Below, one piece after another: positions 43,824 through 53,109 of a DNA stretch of 64,000 nucleotides. The notes below the pieces were generated by a model. That model did no database searches. It saw only the letters and a list, made by a program, of their open reading frames with translations, and was not told the origin of the DNA. Source of the DNA: Nostoc sp. 106C (GTDB taxonomy: Bacteria > Cyanobacteriota > Cyanobacteriia > Cyanobacteriales > Nostocaceae); contig NZ_MTAW01000180.1 of assembly GCF_002154725.1 (NCBI RefSeq), forward strand, positions 62,001-126,000, read 5' to 3'. The translations under genes were made by a program, and so were the position numbers. Position 1 is the first letter of the stretch, and every line of letters begins with the position of its first letter.

Positions 43824-45215
43824 TTGGAATTTTTTGGTCAGTGGTTAACTTGGAATGAACAAAGAGCTAGAAATATGCCAGGAGCAACGATAGGCAACTT
43901 AGTCGATGCGGTGCGTAGATCTGCATACCAACTGACAGGAGCGAGTGCAGACTACGATCCATTGATGAACTTAATCGGCAATGCCCGCTTTGTCCTGATT
44001 GGCGAAGCTTCTCACGGAACCCATGAGTTCTACGAGCAACGGGCTGAGATTACCAAACGGCTGATTCAAGAGAAAGGCTTTACAGCCGTTGCTGTAGAGG
44101 CAGACTGGCCCGATGCTTACCGTATTAATCGCTACGTTCGTGGTGTTAGTGAAGATCCAACACCTGGGGAAGCACTTTCTAACTTTCAACGCTTTCCTGC
44201 CTGGATGTGGCGAAATATAGATGTATTAAAATTTGTCAGTTGGCTCAGGGAATATAATGATGCTTTACCAGAAAATGCTATTAAAGTTGGCTTTTATGGG
44301 TTAGACCTTTATAGTATGTATGCTTCAATGGCAGAGGTTCTCAACTATCTCGATCGAGTTGACCTAGAAGCCGCCCAACGCGCTCGTTATCGCTACTCAT
44401 GCTTTGAGCATTTTGGCGAAGATAGCCAGCACTATGGGTATGCTGCCAGTTTTGGACTCAGCGAATCCTGCGAACAAGAAGTAGTCAATCAGCTGCGGGA
44501 ACTACAACGCCGTGCTAACGAGTCCAAACATCACAATCCTGTAGCAGCAGACGAGTTGTTCTACATCGAGCAAAACGCGCGATTGGTGAAGAATGCTGAG
44601 GCCTACTATCGCTCTATGTTTCAAGAACGGGTGTCCTCATGGAATATTCGCGATCGCCACATGGCAGAAACTCTAGATCACCTAACAGCTCATCTCGATC
44701 AACAAGGACAACCAAGCAAGGTTGTCGTTTGGGAACACAACTCGCACTTGGGAGATGCACGAGCAACTGCTATGGGTAGAGGTGGTGAGATCAATCTTGG
44801 TCAATTGGTGCGCGAAAAGTATGGACGTGACTCAGTACTGATCGGCTTGAGCACTTATACAGGTACAGTTACCGCTGCTTCTAATTGGGGAGGTACAGCC
44901 GAACTAAAGCTAGTTCGCCCTGCTTTACCAAATAGTTACGAAGCTCTCTTCCATGAGACACAACTACCTCAGTTTTGCTTACAACTTCGGGATAATCCGA
45001 CAATTGCGGGATTAGAAAAACGGCGATTAGAAAGAGCGATCGGAGTTATTTACCAACCAGAAACCGAGCGGATCAGTCACTACTTTTATGCCTGTCTTCC
45101 CGAGCAGTTTGATGCCATTATCCACATAGATGACACAAAGGGAGTACAACCCTTAGACCGCAATATCCAAGAAAATATAGGCGATCCTCCAGAAACCTTT
45201 CCTTTTGCTGTTTGA
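43824..45215 (+). CDS. erythromycin esterase-family protein
   Basis: 463 residues. Carries the EreA/EreB-like core: LIGEASHGTHEFYEQRAEI near residue 52 and VVWEHNSHLGDAR near 303, the glutamate and histidines used by Ere enzymes. Most environmental members are not macrolide esterases; succinoglycan-type or unknown ester substrates are suggested, so resistance should not be assumed. The TTG start at 43824 has AGAGG 7 nt upstream. The ATG at 43875 is an alternative giving 446 residues. There is no signal peptide. It precedes a disordered-protein gene and a CbpA/CbpM pair on the same strand, a grouping that might reflect stress regulation. Confidence 0.85.
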   Translation: MEFFGQWLTWNEQRARNMPGATIGNLVDAVRRSAYQLTGASADYDPLMNLIGNARFVLIGEASHGTHEFYEQRAEITKRLIQEKGFTAVAVEADWPDAYRINRYVRGVSEDPTPGEALSNFQRFPAWMWRNIDVLKFVSWLREYNDALPENAIKVGFYGLDLYSMYASMAEVLNYLDRVDLEAAQRARYRYSCFEHFGEDSQHYGYAASFGLSESCEQEVVNQLRELQRRANESKHHNPVAADELFYIEQNARLVKNAEAYYRSMFQERVSSWNIRDRHMAETLDHLTAHLDQQGQPSKVVVWEHNSHLGDARATAMGRGGEINLGQLVREKYGRDSVLIGLSTYTGTVTAASNWGGTAELKLVRPALPNSYEALFHETQLPQFCLQLRDNPTIAGLEKRRLERAIGVIYQPETERISHYFYACLPEQFDAIIHIDDTKGVQPLDRNIQENIGDPPETFPFAV

Positions 45216-45306
45216 GTCTTTCAGTAGAGGCATCACTAATGACAGATGAGCTGTCTGCTAATTTACATTAAGCTTAAGCATTCTCAGAGCTGATGGAGAA
45301 TGAGTG

Positions 45307-45645
45307 ATGGATGATAAAACAAGGGCGGCGCAAGCAGCAGTTCCCAATCAAGCAGCCGCCGAAGCTCAACAAACTAACTACGAACAAAAAAGCGCCAGTG
45401 GTGGTAATGCCATGCTCGATGCCCAAAGACAAGCAGGTGAAATGCTTGGCGAGCCAGTTGGCGAACATCCCAGCGCCACCAATATTGCAGGGGATACAAA
45501 TGACCCCACAGATACCAAATTGTTTACAACTACAGGAGACTATCCCGTAGACGCCAACGAACTACAAAAAGACTATACCCCACCTCCAATCACCGCCGAA
45601 CAAGACGCGCCAAATCCTGATATGGGAACCGATCGACCGATGTAG
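45307..45645 (+). CDS. small disordered, stress-type hypothetical protein
   Basis: 112 residues, rich in Ala, Gln, Asp, Thr and Pro, with no hydrophobic core and no membrane segment, so intrinsically disordered. GGAG lies 8 nt before the ATG at 45307; a GTG at 45304 is equally possible. No family function is known to me. It sits between an erythromycin esterase-like gene and the cbpA-like chaperone gene on the same strand, which suggests a protective or stress role by association only. Confidence 0.6.
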   Translation: MDDKTRAAQAAVPNQAAAEAQQTNYEQKSASGGNAMLDAQRQAGEMLGEPVGEHPSATNIAGDTNDPTDTKLFTTTGDYPVDANELQKDYTPPPITAEQDAPNPDMGTDRPM

Positions 45646-45681
45646 TGAGGAGTTAGGAATAGGCGATCGCCAAATTGTAAT

Positions 45682-46656
45682 ATGGCAAAGGTAACAGACT
45701 TTAAAGACTATTACACTATTCTGGGGGTAGATAAAAAAGCTACACCAGACGAAATCAAACGGGCTTACCGCAAACTTGCCCGTAAATATCATCCTGACTT
45801 GAATCCTGGAGATCAAAAAGCCGAGGAACGTTTTAAAGAAATTAATGAAGCGAATGAAGTACTATCTGACCCTGAAAAGCGGCAGAAGTACGACCAGTTT
45901 GGGCAGTACTGGAATCAGGTAAATCAGGCCGGAACACCTCCACCGAGAAGCACAGGTGTGGGTACAGCTACTCAGGGCTTTGATTTTGACCAATACGGTG
46001 ACTTTGACTCATTCATCAATGATTTGCTGGGGCGCTATAGTACCCCAGGCGAAACCAGGGGCAGAACCTATACCTACCGTAATACTACAGGGCGAACTAG
46101 TGATACTGATACAACTCCTGGCACTGATACGGAAGCTGCGATCGCTCTTACTTTCTCAGAAGCTTTTCATGGTACGCAAAAGCGTCTCCAACTGGATGAT
46201 GAGACAATTAACGTGCGGATTCCACCAGGAGCTACACCAGGAAGCCGAGTTCGGATTAAAGGCAAAAGTCATCCTAGTCCCTTTTCCCAACAACGGGGAG
46301 ACTTGTATCTGACAATTGAAGTTTTGCCCCATCCCTTTTTCCAATTTGAAGGCGATAACATTACCTGTGAAGTGCCAATTCGCCCAGATGAAGCAGTTTT
46401 GGGCGCTGAAATTGATGTCCCAACTCCCGATGGTAATATTAATGTCAAGGTGCCATCAGGAGTGCGTTCTGGTCAATCCCTCCGAATCCGTGGTAAAGGC
46501 TGGAAGTTACCTCAAGGTAAACGAAGTGACCTCATAATTAAACTCCAGATTGTGCCTCCAAAAGATATCAGCCCCATTGAACGTGAAGCTTACGAAACAA
46601 TTCAGGCACACAGCAACTTTAATCCCCGCGCTCAGTTGCAGGAGGTAAAATTATGA
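45682..46656 (+). CDS. cbpA: DnaJ-class co-chaperone, CbpA type
   Basis: 324 residues. J domain at 7-72 with the HPD motif (RKYHPDLNPG) that stimulates DnaK ATPase, a Gly/Thr-rich linker about 80-150, and C-terminal substrate-binding beta domains (EAAIALTFSEAFHG to the end). It lacks the zinc-finger CxxCxGxG repeats of DnaJ, as CbpA does. The C-terminus overlaps the next gene by ATGA. With DnaK it would act in protein folding; nucleoid binding as in E. coli CbpA is possible. Confidence 0.92.
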   Translation: MAKVTDFKDYYTILGVDKKATPDEIKRAYRKLARKYHPDLNPGDQKAEERFKEINEANEVLSDPEKRQKYDQFGQYWNQVNQAGTPPPRSTGVGTATQGFDFDQYGDFDSFINDLLGRYSTPGETRGRTYTYRNTTGRTSDTDTTPGTDTEAAIALTFSEAFHGTQKRLQLDDETINVRIPPGATPGSRVRIKGKSHPSPFSQQRGDLYLTIEVLPHPFFQFEGDNITCEVPIRPDEAVLGAEIDVPTPDGNINVKVPSGVRSGQSLRIRGKGWKLPQGKRSDLIIKLQIVPPKDISPIEREAYETIQAHSNFNPRAQLQEVKL

Positions 46657-46955
46657 CCGAGTTCAGCCTTTCTCAAACAGTTGTTTCTCAAGATGGAGAA
46701 CAGCTTTATTCCTATGAATATGCAGCAAGGATGACAGAGACATCCACAGTGTTAGTTGAACGCTTTGCTGAGTTAGGATTGATTGAACCGATAGGGGTAA
46801 TGCTGCACCAGCGCGATATTACTCGCATTGCTAAAATTCAACGCCTGCGTCGAGATTTAGGATTAAATTTAGTAGGAGCAGCAATGGTGCTAGATATGGC
46901 GCAGGAAATTGCTCAGTTACGTGCTCAAATCAAGGCATATCAATCACTGAAGTAA
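46653..46955 (+). CDS. cbpM: chaperone modulator CbpM
   Basis: 100 residues with the MerR-like helical fold of CbpM: YEYAARMTETSTVLVERFAELGLIEP, then IARIQRLRRDLGL-like helix (IAKIQRLRRDLGLNL) and a C-terminal amphipathic helix. CbpM binds the J domain of CbpA and inhibits it. Translational overlap with the cbpA-like gene (46653-46656) fits the usual cbpAM operon. Confidence 0.88.
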   Translation: MTEFSLSQTVVSQDGEQLYSYEYAARMTETSTVLVERFAELGLIEPIGVMLHQRDITRIAKIQRLRRDLGLNLVGAAMVLDMAQEIAQLRAQIKAYQSLK

Positions 46956-47133
46956 ATTTTTAGATCTTTGCTAGTCTAATTTTGGCTGTCAGAAGCAACG
47001 CGATCGCAATAAAAGCTCAAGGGATTTTGCGCAGAGGGATGACCCGCCTGCGCAAACACACGCCCCAGGTTATCCTTAACTTTCGAGAGAATCGTACCTT
47101 GACCGCTAATTTGCACGAGATAATCTCCTCCAT

Positions 47134-47592
47134 TCACACCGTGGTTAAGTCCGGGGTGTGGCGTTTTCTGCTTTGTCGCCTTGAAGCTGAGTTGCCTGTC
47201 AAGGGAGCATATTCGTTAGGTTCAGCTGTGAATGATTCGGATAGCTGTATCAGCGAATTATTTACCACTGTGCCCGGCCCAGTTCCAATCTGTAGTATGC
47301 GGGAGGTGGATTCATGTTCCCAACGGCTGAACTTTTCCGACTGTATAAAGTCCAATACAAAGGAAGTTTGTTGTTGATTGTCCTGGACTGGAGTGTTGAT
47401 TTGTAAAAGTTCAATGTTAGACCACTTGGTGACTGCGCACTCTAATACTGGAGTTACTTGTTGAGTTAGTCCAAATTTTGGCACTGGTAAAGCGGTTACT
47501 CGGGAAACTGCACTGCAAATACAGCTACCCACCACACTACCAATAACTATAATGCTTAGACGCATTAAGTGAGGACGAGCAGATAAGTTCAT
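47134..47592 (-). CDS. putative secreted hypothetical protein
   Basis: 152 residues. The first 30 contain a hydrophobic run after Arg (LMRLSIIVIGSVVGSCICSAV), consistent with a signal peptide. The rest is hydrophilic without recognisable motifs. An opposite-strand frame at 46982-47377 overlaps it but has no signal or family features. No ribosome-binding site is striking. It may be a lineage-specific exported protein, and the coding call is uncertain. Confidence 0.42.
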   Translation of the reverse strand: MNLSARPHLMRLSIIVIGSVVGSCICSAVSRVTALPVPKFGLTQQVTPVLECAVTKWSNIELLQINTPVQDNQQQTSFVLDFIQSEKFSRWEHESTSRILQIGTGPGTVVNNSLIQLSESFTAEPNEYAPLTGNSASRRQSRKRHTPDLTTV

Positions 47593-47807
47593 AGTCGGAA
47601 ACTTGGCTAGTTGTTAGTATAAAAATTCCAGCAAAATGAACTATATCGCCCGTTAAGTCCTTGGTCAATAGTTAGCAGTCAAGCTGTGTGTAATTGACAG
47701 GCTAAAGTAATTTCCTAAATCCTACTTTTTTCCGCTGAAAGGTGAGAACTAAATATCTAATACCAAATCAAATAATGTTTGCGACACATCAATAATATTC
47801 TAGAGGT

Positions 47808-47822
47808 CACGGCAGTGCCGTG
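47808..47822. repeat. GTAGGGGCACGGC-type hairpin repeat
   Basis: CACGGC-AGT-GCCGTG hairpin within GTCACGGCAGTGCCGTGCCCCTAC. It is a relative of the GTAGGGGCATAGCAATGCC element that hosts the MITE at 30384. Confidence 0.55.
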
Positions 47823-47871
47823 CCCCTACAATCTGTCGCATTCTTTTTTCAAATTGGTATACTATATATTT

Positions 47872-49227
47872 TTATTTCTTCAGTAAAATGTACGCTGTAG
47901 CATAGTCAGGTAAGTTACCGATATGCTGACCAAAATCTTTTTGATTCTGAAAAATACCTGCTAAAAAATCGAGTTGGTGAAGATTAGGTAAAAACGCTCC
48001 GCCTGTATCAGCAATGACGCCCATCTGTAGCTGTTTGCGTCCACTTACATTATGCTCAAGCACAATCACTTTACCCAAACCAATATTTAGAACATCGCCA
48101 GCAAAAGTTACTCCTGGTTTGATGGATATTTTTGCATCTATCTTGTATCCGTAACCTTTGATAGCATCAACTTTTCTAAAATACCAGTAACGCTTTTGCG
48201 CTGTTGCTTTTAAACCTCTCACATAAGGCATTTCATTACTTCTATCTACATTGAAATATCCTTGTGTTCCATCTGGGAATTTAATTAAAATTGTGCCCTC
48301 CATAAGAGCTTCTTCAAAACCATTACGAGTTAAATATGCCAGGGGTTCAACTTTGCCAAACTCTTTACCACCTGGTTCATAAATTCCCGATAAAACATCT
48401 TGCTTTGTATATCTCGTATAGAATTTATCAATAGCAAGATTATCTTTTAAACTATAAATGGGTATGTTGAAAGTGGAGGTTTTTTTCTGAGAACCGACAT
48501 GAGTAAATACAGCATATTTTGTGATTCTTAGTTGCTGTTGATTTCTGCTTTTCGGGTTATACGCAGACCATTTTATAACTTTAAAATTCGCATTAATAAA
48601 ATTAGGGTCTTGTAAACGAGTAGTTCGACGATTCGCAATATCTTCTTTTAAAACAGCAATCATGAAATCTAAGGTTTTGAGAACATCCTCCACAGTAACT
48701 CCCTTAGTTTCAAGCAGCCCTGTACGTAAAATATCAGGGTCTTGAGTAGAGTAGTCTTGGTAATATTTTCTAGTATTAGAAAGAACACTTAGTAAATCTT
48801 TTTGATTAAAATTAATCTTTGCTGCTGGTAGTTTTCCTACATTAAAAACCTGACTACCATTAACACTAAATTTATATTTTTTTAACTCATCAATGACTGC
48901 ATAGCTTGTAGATGCTGATATCAAATTCTGCCCAGATGGATAAATTTTTTGCTGGCTAAAATCGCGCTCAAACCCTTGTTGAGCACTTAAGAGATTTAGC
49001 AAACTTGTGGCGAGTATCTGAGCAGACTGAATAAAGGGTAGTGAAATACCTGTTTGAGTTAGAGGTTTTTCCTGTTGAGTAAAAGAGACATTCTGTACAG
49101 TCTGATGTTGTTGAGTTAGCTGTTTAGTTTTTGACTGACTAGATAAATGGTTATTGGCTAAACCGAAAAGTAATAAGGTAGCAAAACTTACCGTAAAACT
49201 AATTTTTTTACTGAATAGTATACTCAT
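47872..49227 (-). CDS. secreted MltA/3D-domain-like protein (putative lytic transglycosylase)
   Basis: 451 residues with an N-terminal signal peptide (FTVSFATLLLFGLANNHL). The central part (YLTRNGFEEALMEGTILIKF, then GYFNVDRSNEMPYVRGL) resembles the MltA insert domain. The C-terminal VIADTGGAFLPNLHQLDFLAG resembles the 3D/double-psi barrel DTGxAI...D motif that includes the MltA catalytic Asp. Expected to cut peptidoglycan glycan strands in the periplasm. The match is by motif only and the N-terminal third is unlike standard MltA, so a non-catalytic relative is possible. Confidence 0.6.
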   Translation of the reverse strand: MSILFSKKISFTVSFATLLLFGLANNHLSSQSKTKQLTQQHQTVQNVSFTQQEKPLTQTGISLPFIQSAQILATSLLNLLSAQQGFERDFSQQKIYPSGQNLISASTSYAVIDELKKYKFSVNGSQVFNVGKLPAAKINFNQKDLLSVLSNTRKYYQDYSTQDPDILRTGLLETKGVTVEDVLKTLDFMIAVLKEDIANRRTTRLQDPNFINANFKVIKWSAYNPKSRNQQQLRITKYAVFTHVGSQKKTSTFNIPIYSLKDNLAIDKFYTRYTKQDVLSGIYEPGGKEFGKVEPLAYLTRNGFEEALMEGTILIKFPDGTQGYFNVDRSNEMPYVRGLKATAQKRYWYFRKVDAIKGYGYKIDAKISIKPGVTFAGDVLNIGLGKVIVLEHNVSGRKQLQMGVIADTGGAFLPNLHQLDFLAGIFQNQKDFGQHIGNLPDYATAYILLKK

Positions 49228-49472
49228 GGTATGAAAAATTTCTATTGCTACATAATAATTGCACTTAGTTAATATCTGAACAACTCACCTAAAAAAGGTT
49301 CCTTGAACTGTAATCTGGGAATTAGGAATAGGAAAAGAGCACAGAGTAGGGGAGACAAGGAAGAATTAACTAACGAGCGTTAGGGATTTCCAATTAAAAA
49401 AATATCTAAATGGTAGAGTACGTTATGGAGTTTCGCCTAACGCATAGCCAATGAATGGGTAGTTGACTAGTC

Positions 49473-49919
49473 CTACCGTAGCCGTTCTTCTTGGATGAGA
49501 GTACGTTGGTAAACTTGATGATTTTTAAACCATTGCCAAGTACGGGCACGATAGTTATTATCTGGACTAATTTGAATCATTTCATACAAGTACATTGCTG
49601 GTACTTCTTTATAGGAAAACCACAAAATAACTGTAGAATCGTCAACTTCCCAGGCTTTTCCTTGAATACGTTCAGTATCAAAAAATAGAGTTTTATCCCG
49701 ATAGGTTCCGGGAAATTGATGTTCTTCTTGTTTACCGTTAGACCACTTGTAGCGATTAATTTGGTAATAAGGATAAGGACTATTTTCGGGAAACTGGCAG
49801 CTTAAGTGAGATTCATGCGCATCAAGGATTTTTCCTGCTGTATCGATTAGTGTATACGTACCTACCCATTCTCCTTCATGACGGGCAAGTACGGGCATTC
49901 CTTCTCGGATTGTAGACAT
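49473..49919 (-). CDS. DUF3598-like calycin-fold protein
   Basis: 148 residues. The start MPVLARHEGEWVGTYTLID is a lipocalin/calycin-type first strand (GxWxGxY). Alternating beta-strand segments follow (YYQINRYKWSNGKQEEHQF; TVILWFSYKEVPAMYLYEMI; YRARTWQWFKN). Soluble, no signal peptide. Cyanobacterial relatives are of unknown function; the fold binds small hydrophobic molecules. It is monocistronic as far as can be seen. Confidence 0.62.
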   Translation of the reverse strand: MSTIREGMPVLARHEGEWVGTYTLIDTAGKILDAHESHLSCQFPENSPYPYYQINRYKWSNGKQEEHQFPGTYRDKTLFFDTERIQGKAWEVDDSTVILWFSYKEVPAMYLYEMIQISPDNNYRARTWQWFKNHQVYQRTLIQEERLR

Positions 49920-50271
49920 AGAAAACTCCTTTAGATTGGCTGCTCTGCGTCAATTGTCAGGTTTGAATTGTTACAGTAGCATTCAGAATTTAGAAGTCAG
50001 AATTCAGAGGTAAAACAGGCTTTTATATCAAGTTCGGATAAACACTTGTGATTGCTACCCTACGGGAAGCCGCTAGCCTGCGGAACGCTCCGCGTAGCTT
50101 GCTTCTTTGAAGGAGTACGCGTCTACCTGTCTACGCTACACTTTTTTGCGATCGCAATAACGTTTGATAAGTGATTTAGCAAACATGATATTATACCTAG
50201 TTTTAAGGAGTACGTTGTGTATTTAAGCAAATTACAATCTGCTATAGTTGTAGATTTTAAATTTTTCTGAG
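49920..50271. other. 352-bp spacer with dispersed repeat
   Basis: No gene. At about 50055-50140 lies a repeat block with CTACGGGAAGCC, GCGGAACGCTCCGC and CGCGTCTACCTGTCTACGC, of the type also seen near 20200 and 41920. The remainder is AT-rich. Confidence 0.5.
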
Positions 50272-51687
50272 TTAATTATCAAACCACCAAGGGTCATTTG
50301 CAGAATTGGTTTTGATCAAAAAAGCTTTTTTCCGCATGAACCGTTTTAATGCTGCTGGACCCATACGTGACCCACCCAGACCAGAGAATTTGAATGAATT
50401 TTTCTCACCTTCATGCATGATAGCGGTAAGAGCAGCATCGTTGATACTGATGCCTCCTGCATCTATTTGCTGGGCGACTTCTAAAGCTAATTCTTCTGAG
50501 CCTGCAAACACAGCAGCACTCAGTCCATAAATTGAGTCATTAGCTAAATGAATTGCTTCCTCAACATTAGCAAATGGCATGATTGGCATAATCGGACCAA
50601 AAGTTTCGTCGGTCATCACTTTCATTGAGTGGTTGACCTGAGTCAGAACTGTGGGACGACACCACCAACCCCCACCTAATTCTTCAACCTTACCGCCGCA
50701 GTGGATTACAGCACCTTTGTCTAATGCATCTAGAAGATGGTCGCTAATAATTGCTGCTTGTTTTTCGGCAATGATTGGGCCAAGTTCCCCAGTTTCTAAT
50801 GTAGGGTGAGCTAATTTGAGTTTTTGAGCTTTAGTTACTAGCTGGTCAACAAATTTATCAAATATAGATTCGGCAACGTAAATTCGCTCAATTGAAAGAC
50901 ATGACTGTCCGGTGTTGACAACTGCACCCCATAAAATTGCTGAAGTTGCTAAATCTAAATTAGTGGATTCTAAAACGATCGCCGGGTCTTTGCCACCTAA
51001 TTCTAAAAATACCGGAATAAACTTTTTCGCTGCTACTTCGGCAACTTTTCGCCCTGTTGCCACACTACCTGTAAAGCAGACTAAATCTACATATTCAATC
51101 AGAGCAGCTCCTGTTTCACCTGCTCCTTCAATAAAGGTAAATACATCGCGTAATTTGGGCACAGCATTAAGTGCTGTCATCAGTGGTGCTACAAAACGGG
51201 GAGCAATCTCACTAGGTTTGACAACAACCGCACAACCCGCTAGCAATGCTGGAATCGCATCAATCGTAGATAGCAATAACGGAAAATTCCACGGACTAAT
51301 CACCCCAACTAAGGAATAAGGAACGGCTGTTTGTTGCAAGGCGATAAATGGAATTGCTGTATTTTTTGCCGATTCTTGCAGCAATTCTGGCGCTAATCGA
51401 CACCAGCGATCAATGCTAGAGATAAACGAGTCAATTTCCATTTCCGAGATTGACAATCTTCCCGTATCATTGACCAAAGCCTCAGTTAAGCGATCGCGTC
51501 CTGATAATATCGCTTGTTTCCATTCCTGTAATGCTTCAATTCTCTCTTCTACACTCAGCTGCTGCCAACGAACTTGCGACCTCCGCAGCCGATTGCATAG
51601 CTGCGCCAGTAGCTTTGGCGGCGGCGGTATAATCACATAGTCAAATTTTCCCGTCCGAGGATTACGAACATCTATTGATTTTGTCAT
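50272..51687 (-). CDS. NAD(P)-dependent aldehyde dehydrogenase
   Basis: 471 residues, ALDH superfamily. It oxidises an aldehyde to the acid in the cytosol. Catalytic residues are visible: N134 (SPWNFPLLL), K157 (VVVKPSE), E229 (FLELGGKDPA) and C263 (NTGQSCLS), along with the FTGSVATGRKV cofactor loop. The substrate is not determinable. It is downstream of the nitrilase-like gene on the same strand, 78 nt away, so a common transcript is plausible. Confidence 0.93.
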   Translation of the reverse strand: MTKSIDVRNPRTGKFDYVIIPPPPKLLAQLCNRLRRSQVRWQQLSVEERIEALQEWKQAILSGRDRLTEALVNDTGRLSISEMEIDSFISSIDRWCRLAPELLQESAKNTAIPFIALQQTAVPYSLVGVISPWNFPLLLSTIDAIPALLAGCAVVVKPSEIAPRFVAPLMTALNAVPKLRDVFTFIEGAGETGAALIEYVDLVCFTGSVATGRKVAEVAAKKFIPVFLELGGKDPAIVLESTNLDLATSAILWGAVVNTGQSCLSIERIYVAESIFDKFVDQLVTKAQKLKLAHPTLETGELGPIIAEKQAAIISDHLLDALDKGAVIHCGGKVEELGGGWWCRPTVLTQVNHSMKVMTDETFGPIMPIMPFANVEEAIHLANDSIYGLSAAVFAGSEELALEVAQQIDAGGISINDAALTAIMHEGEKNSFKFSGLGGSRMGPAALKRFMRKKAFLIKTNSANDPWWFDN

Positions 51688-51765
51688 TGGTCATTTGTCA
51701 TTGGTCAAGAGTTATAGTTATTTCTTGCTTGTCTTCCTTGTCTCCTTGCTCCCTTCCAGCCCCTA

Positions 51766-52809
51766 TCAAATCACCCCTAAGTTGGCTAGGCGTTCAATGG
51801 TCGCTTGCTGTGTTTGTAGGAAGTGTTTGCGGTCTACTTCTGTTTCCAGCATAGTGTTTGGTGGGTAAAATTGCGATTGAAGGTAACTTTGGGCATATAG
51901 CTCAAATCTTTGGCGAGAGAGTAAATTATTTAACCCCGGTCGGCGGCGATCGCGTCGTAAAGCAGCTAGGTCTATCTCTGCAAAAGCTGCCATACTTTCG
52001 CCTGTAGCTGTCTCTGCTAAAACTATTCCGCGATGGTCAATAATTTTAGAACCACCATCAACAGACGCGGCAGGGATGGGAATATTAGCAATACCTGCTG
52101 TATTGGCGGAAACTACGTAGGCTGAATTTTCCACCGCACGGGTGATTTTGGCTGCGTCTTTGGGTGTTAAAGCTTTGCTATAAACTTCAGAAGTGGAGTG
52201 GAGAAAAATTTCAGCTCCGCGCATTGCTAAACACCGTGCAACTTCCGGATACAAAATTTCTTCTGATGCTAAGGCGGCTAAATTGCCGATCGCAGTTTTC
52301 GCAACAGGAAAAACTCCTTCTAATCCGTAGCAGTCAAGATATTTATCCCAAACATCATGGGGTGTGGGGGCGAACATGGAATTTAGCCGCCGATACCGCA
52401 AGACAATGTTTCCTGATGGGTCGATAGCAAAGCAAGTTTGGAAGTACAACCCAGGAAAATTAGGATCAACTTCGTAGGCGTTCCCAGCTAAAAAGATACG
52501 ATGTTTTTGAGCGATTTGACCAAGAGCTTCATACTCAGCACCATCCATTTCCAAACAGGCTTTTTCTGCCCACACCGCTAGGGATTCACCAAGAGGAAAA
52601 CCTGTGAGGAAATATTCTGGTAAAACAATTAAACGACAGTCAAAGCCGATAAAAGCAATACTGGCAGCGATTTGTTGTGCCAAGCGGTTGATAGTATTTA
52701 GAATTAAAGAACGAGCTTCAGTGCGATCGCGTGCCTGATTAACGGCATGACAGGTAACTTGAAGTGCCAAGGCTCGATATGAATCTAGATTATCGGTGTA
52801 GGCTGTCAT
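51766..52809 (-). CDS. nitrilase-superfamily protein lacking catalytic Lys and Cys
   Basis: 347 residues with the carbon-nitrogen hydrolase fold. The catalytic Glu is present (E65 in LIVLPEYFLTGF). The position of the catalytic Lys is Arg (R141 in LRYRRLNS), and the nucleophile Cys is Ser (S182 in ALASEEILYPE, aligned to the usual ICxDxxFPE). The rest of the fold is intact (FLAGNAYEV; RGAEIFLHSTSEV; NSAYVVSANTAG), so this is not a decaying gene. It may be a non-hydrolytic binding protein, a regulator, or an enzyme with altered chemistry. It is upstream of the aldehyde dehydrogenase on the same strand. Confidence 0.82.
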   Translation of the reverse strand: MTAYTDNLDSYRALALQVTCHAVNQARDRTEARSLILNTINRLAQQIAASIAFIGFDCRLIVLPEYFLTGFPLGESLAVWAEKACLEMDGAEYEALGQIAQKHRIFLAGNAYEVDPNFPGLYFQTCFAIDPSGNIVLRYRRLNSMFAPTPHDVWDKYLDCYGLEGVFPVAKTAIGNLAALASEEILYPEVARCLAMRGAEIFLHSTSEVYSKALTPKDAAKITRAVENSAYVVSANTAGIANIPIPAASVDGGSKIIDHRGIVLAETATGESMAAFAEIDLAALRRDRRRPGLNNLLSRQRFELYAQSYLQSQFYPPNTMLETEVDRKHFLQTQQATIERLANLGVI

Positions 52810-52840
52810 AATTGCTGGGTGAAAATTTTAACTGCCACTC

Positions 52841-52978
52841 TTAAGAATACGATCGCCACCCTAGAGCGATCGCACGGCGCATAATCAAGTCACGTTTAGC
52901 CAAAGCGGAACGTTCCGATTCTGGTACAGTTTCAGCTTCATCTTACTTATTATCCAAATCTGGTTGCTGCTCAGTCAT
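52841..52978 (-). pseudogene. 46-codon broken reading frame upstream of the nitrilase-like gene
   Basis: On the minus strand an ATG at 52978 opens MTEQQPDLDNK, then TAA, then DEAETVPESERSALAKRD and LIMRRAIALGWRSYS to a stop at 52841. Continuous protein-like sequence on both sides of one stop suggests a small gene lost to a nonsense mutation. The product is not recognised. The coding part contains a HIP1 site. Confidence 0.35.
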
Positions 52979-53109
52979 TGTTTGTGTCGGCCTCTCGCTT
53001 GCCTCAATACTCTAAAATGAAATGGTTAGGTAGTCGTACTAATCAAAGCTAACTTTAATTTTTCTCTTACTGGCGAACACGACCAAAACATCACTCCTAA
53101 GTGTGATTC

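Noticed and set aside
43824-45215. Macrolide resistance gene
   Set aside because: The family match is to erythromycin esterases in general; most cyanobacterial members have unknown substrates and nothing here shows resistance.
46982-47377. 131-codon plus-strand frame after cbpM
   Set aside because: It overlaps a minus-strand frame that has a signal-peptide-like start; the plus frame has no recognisable features.
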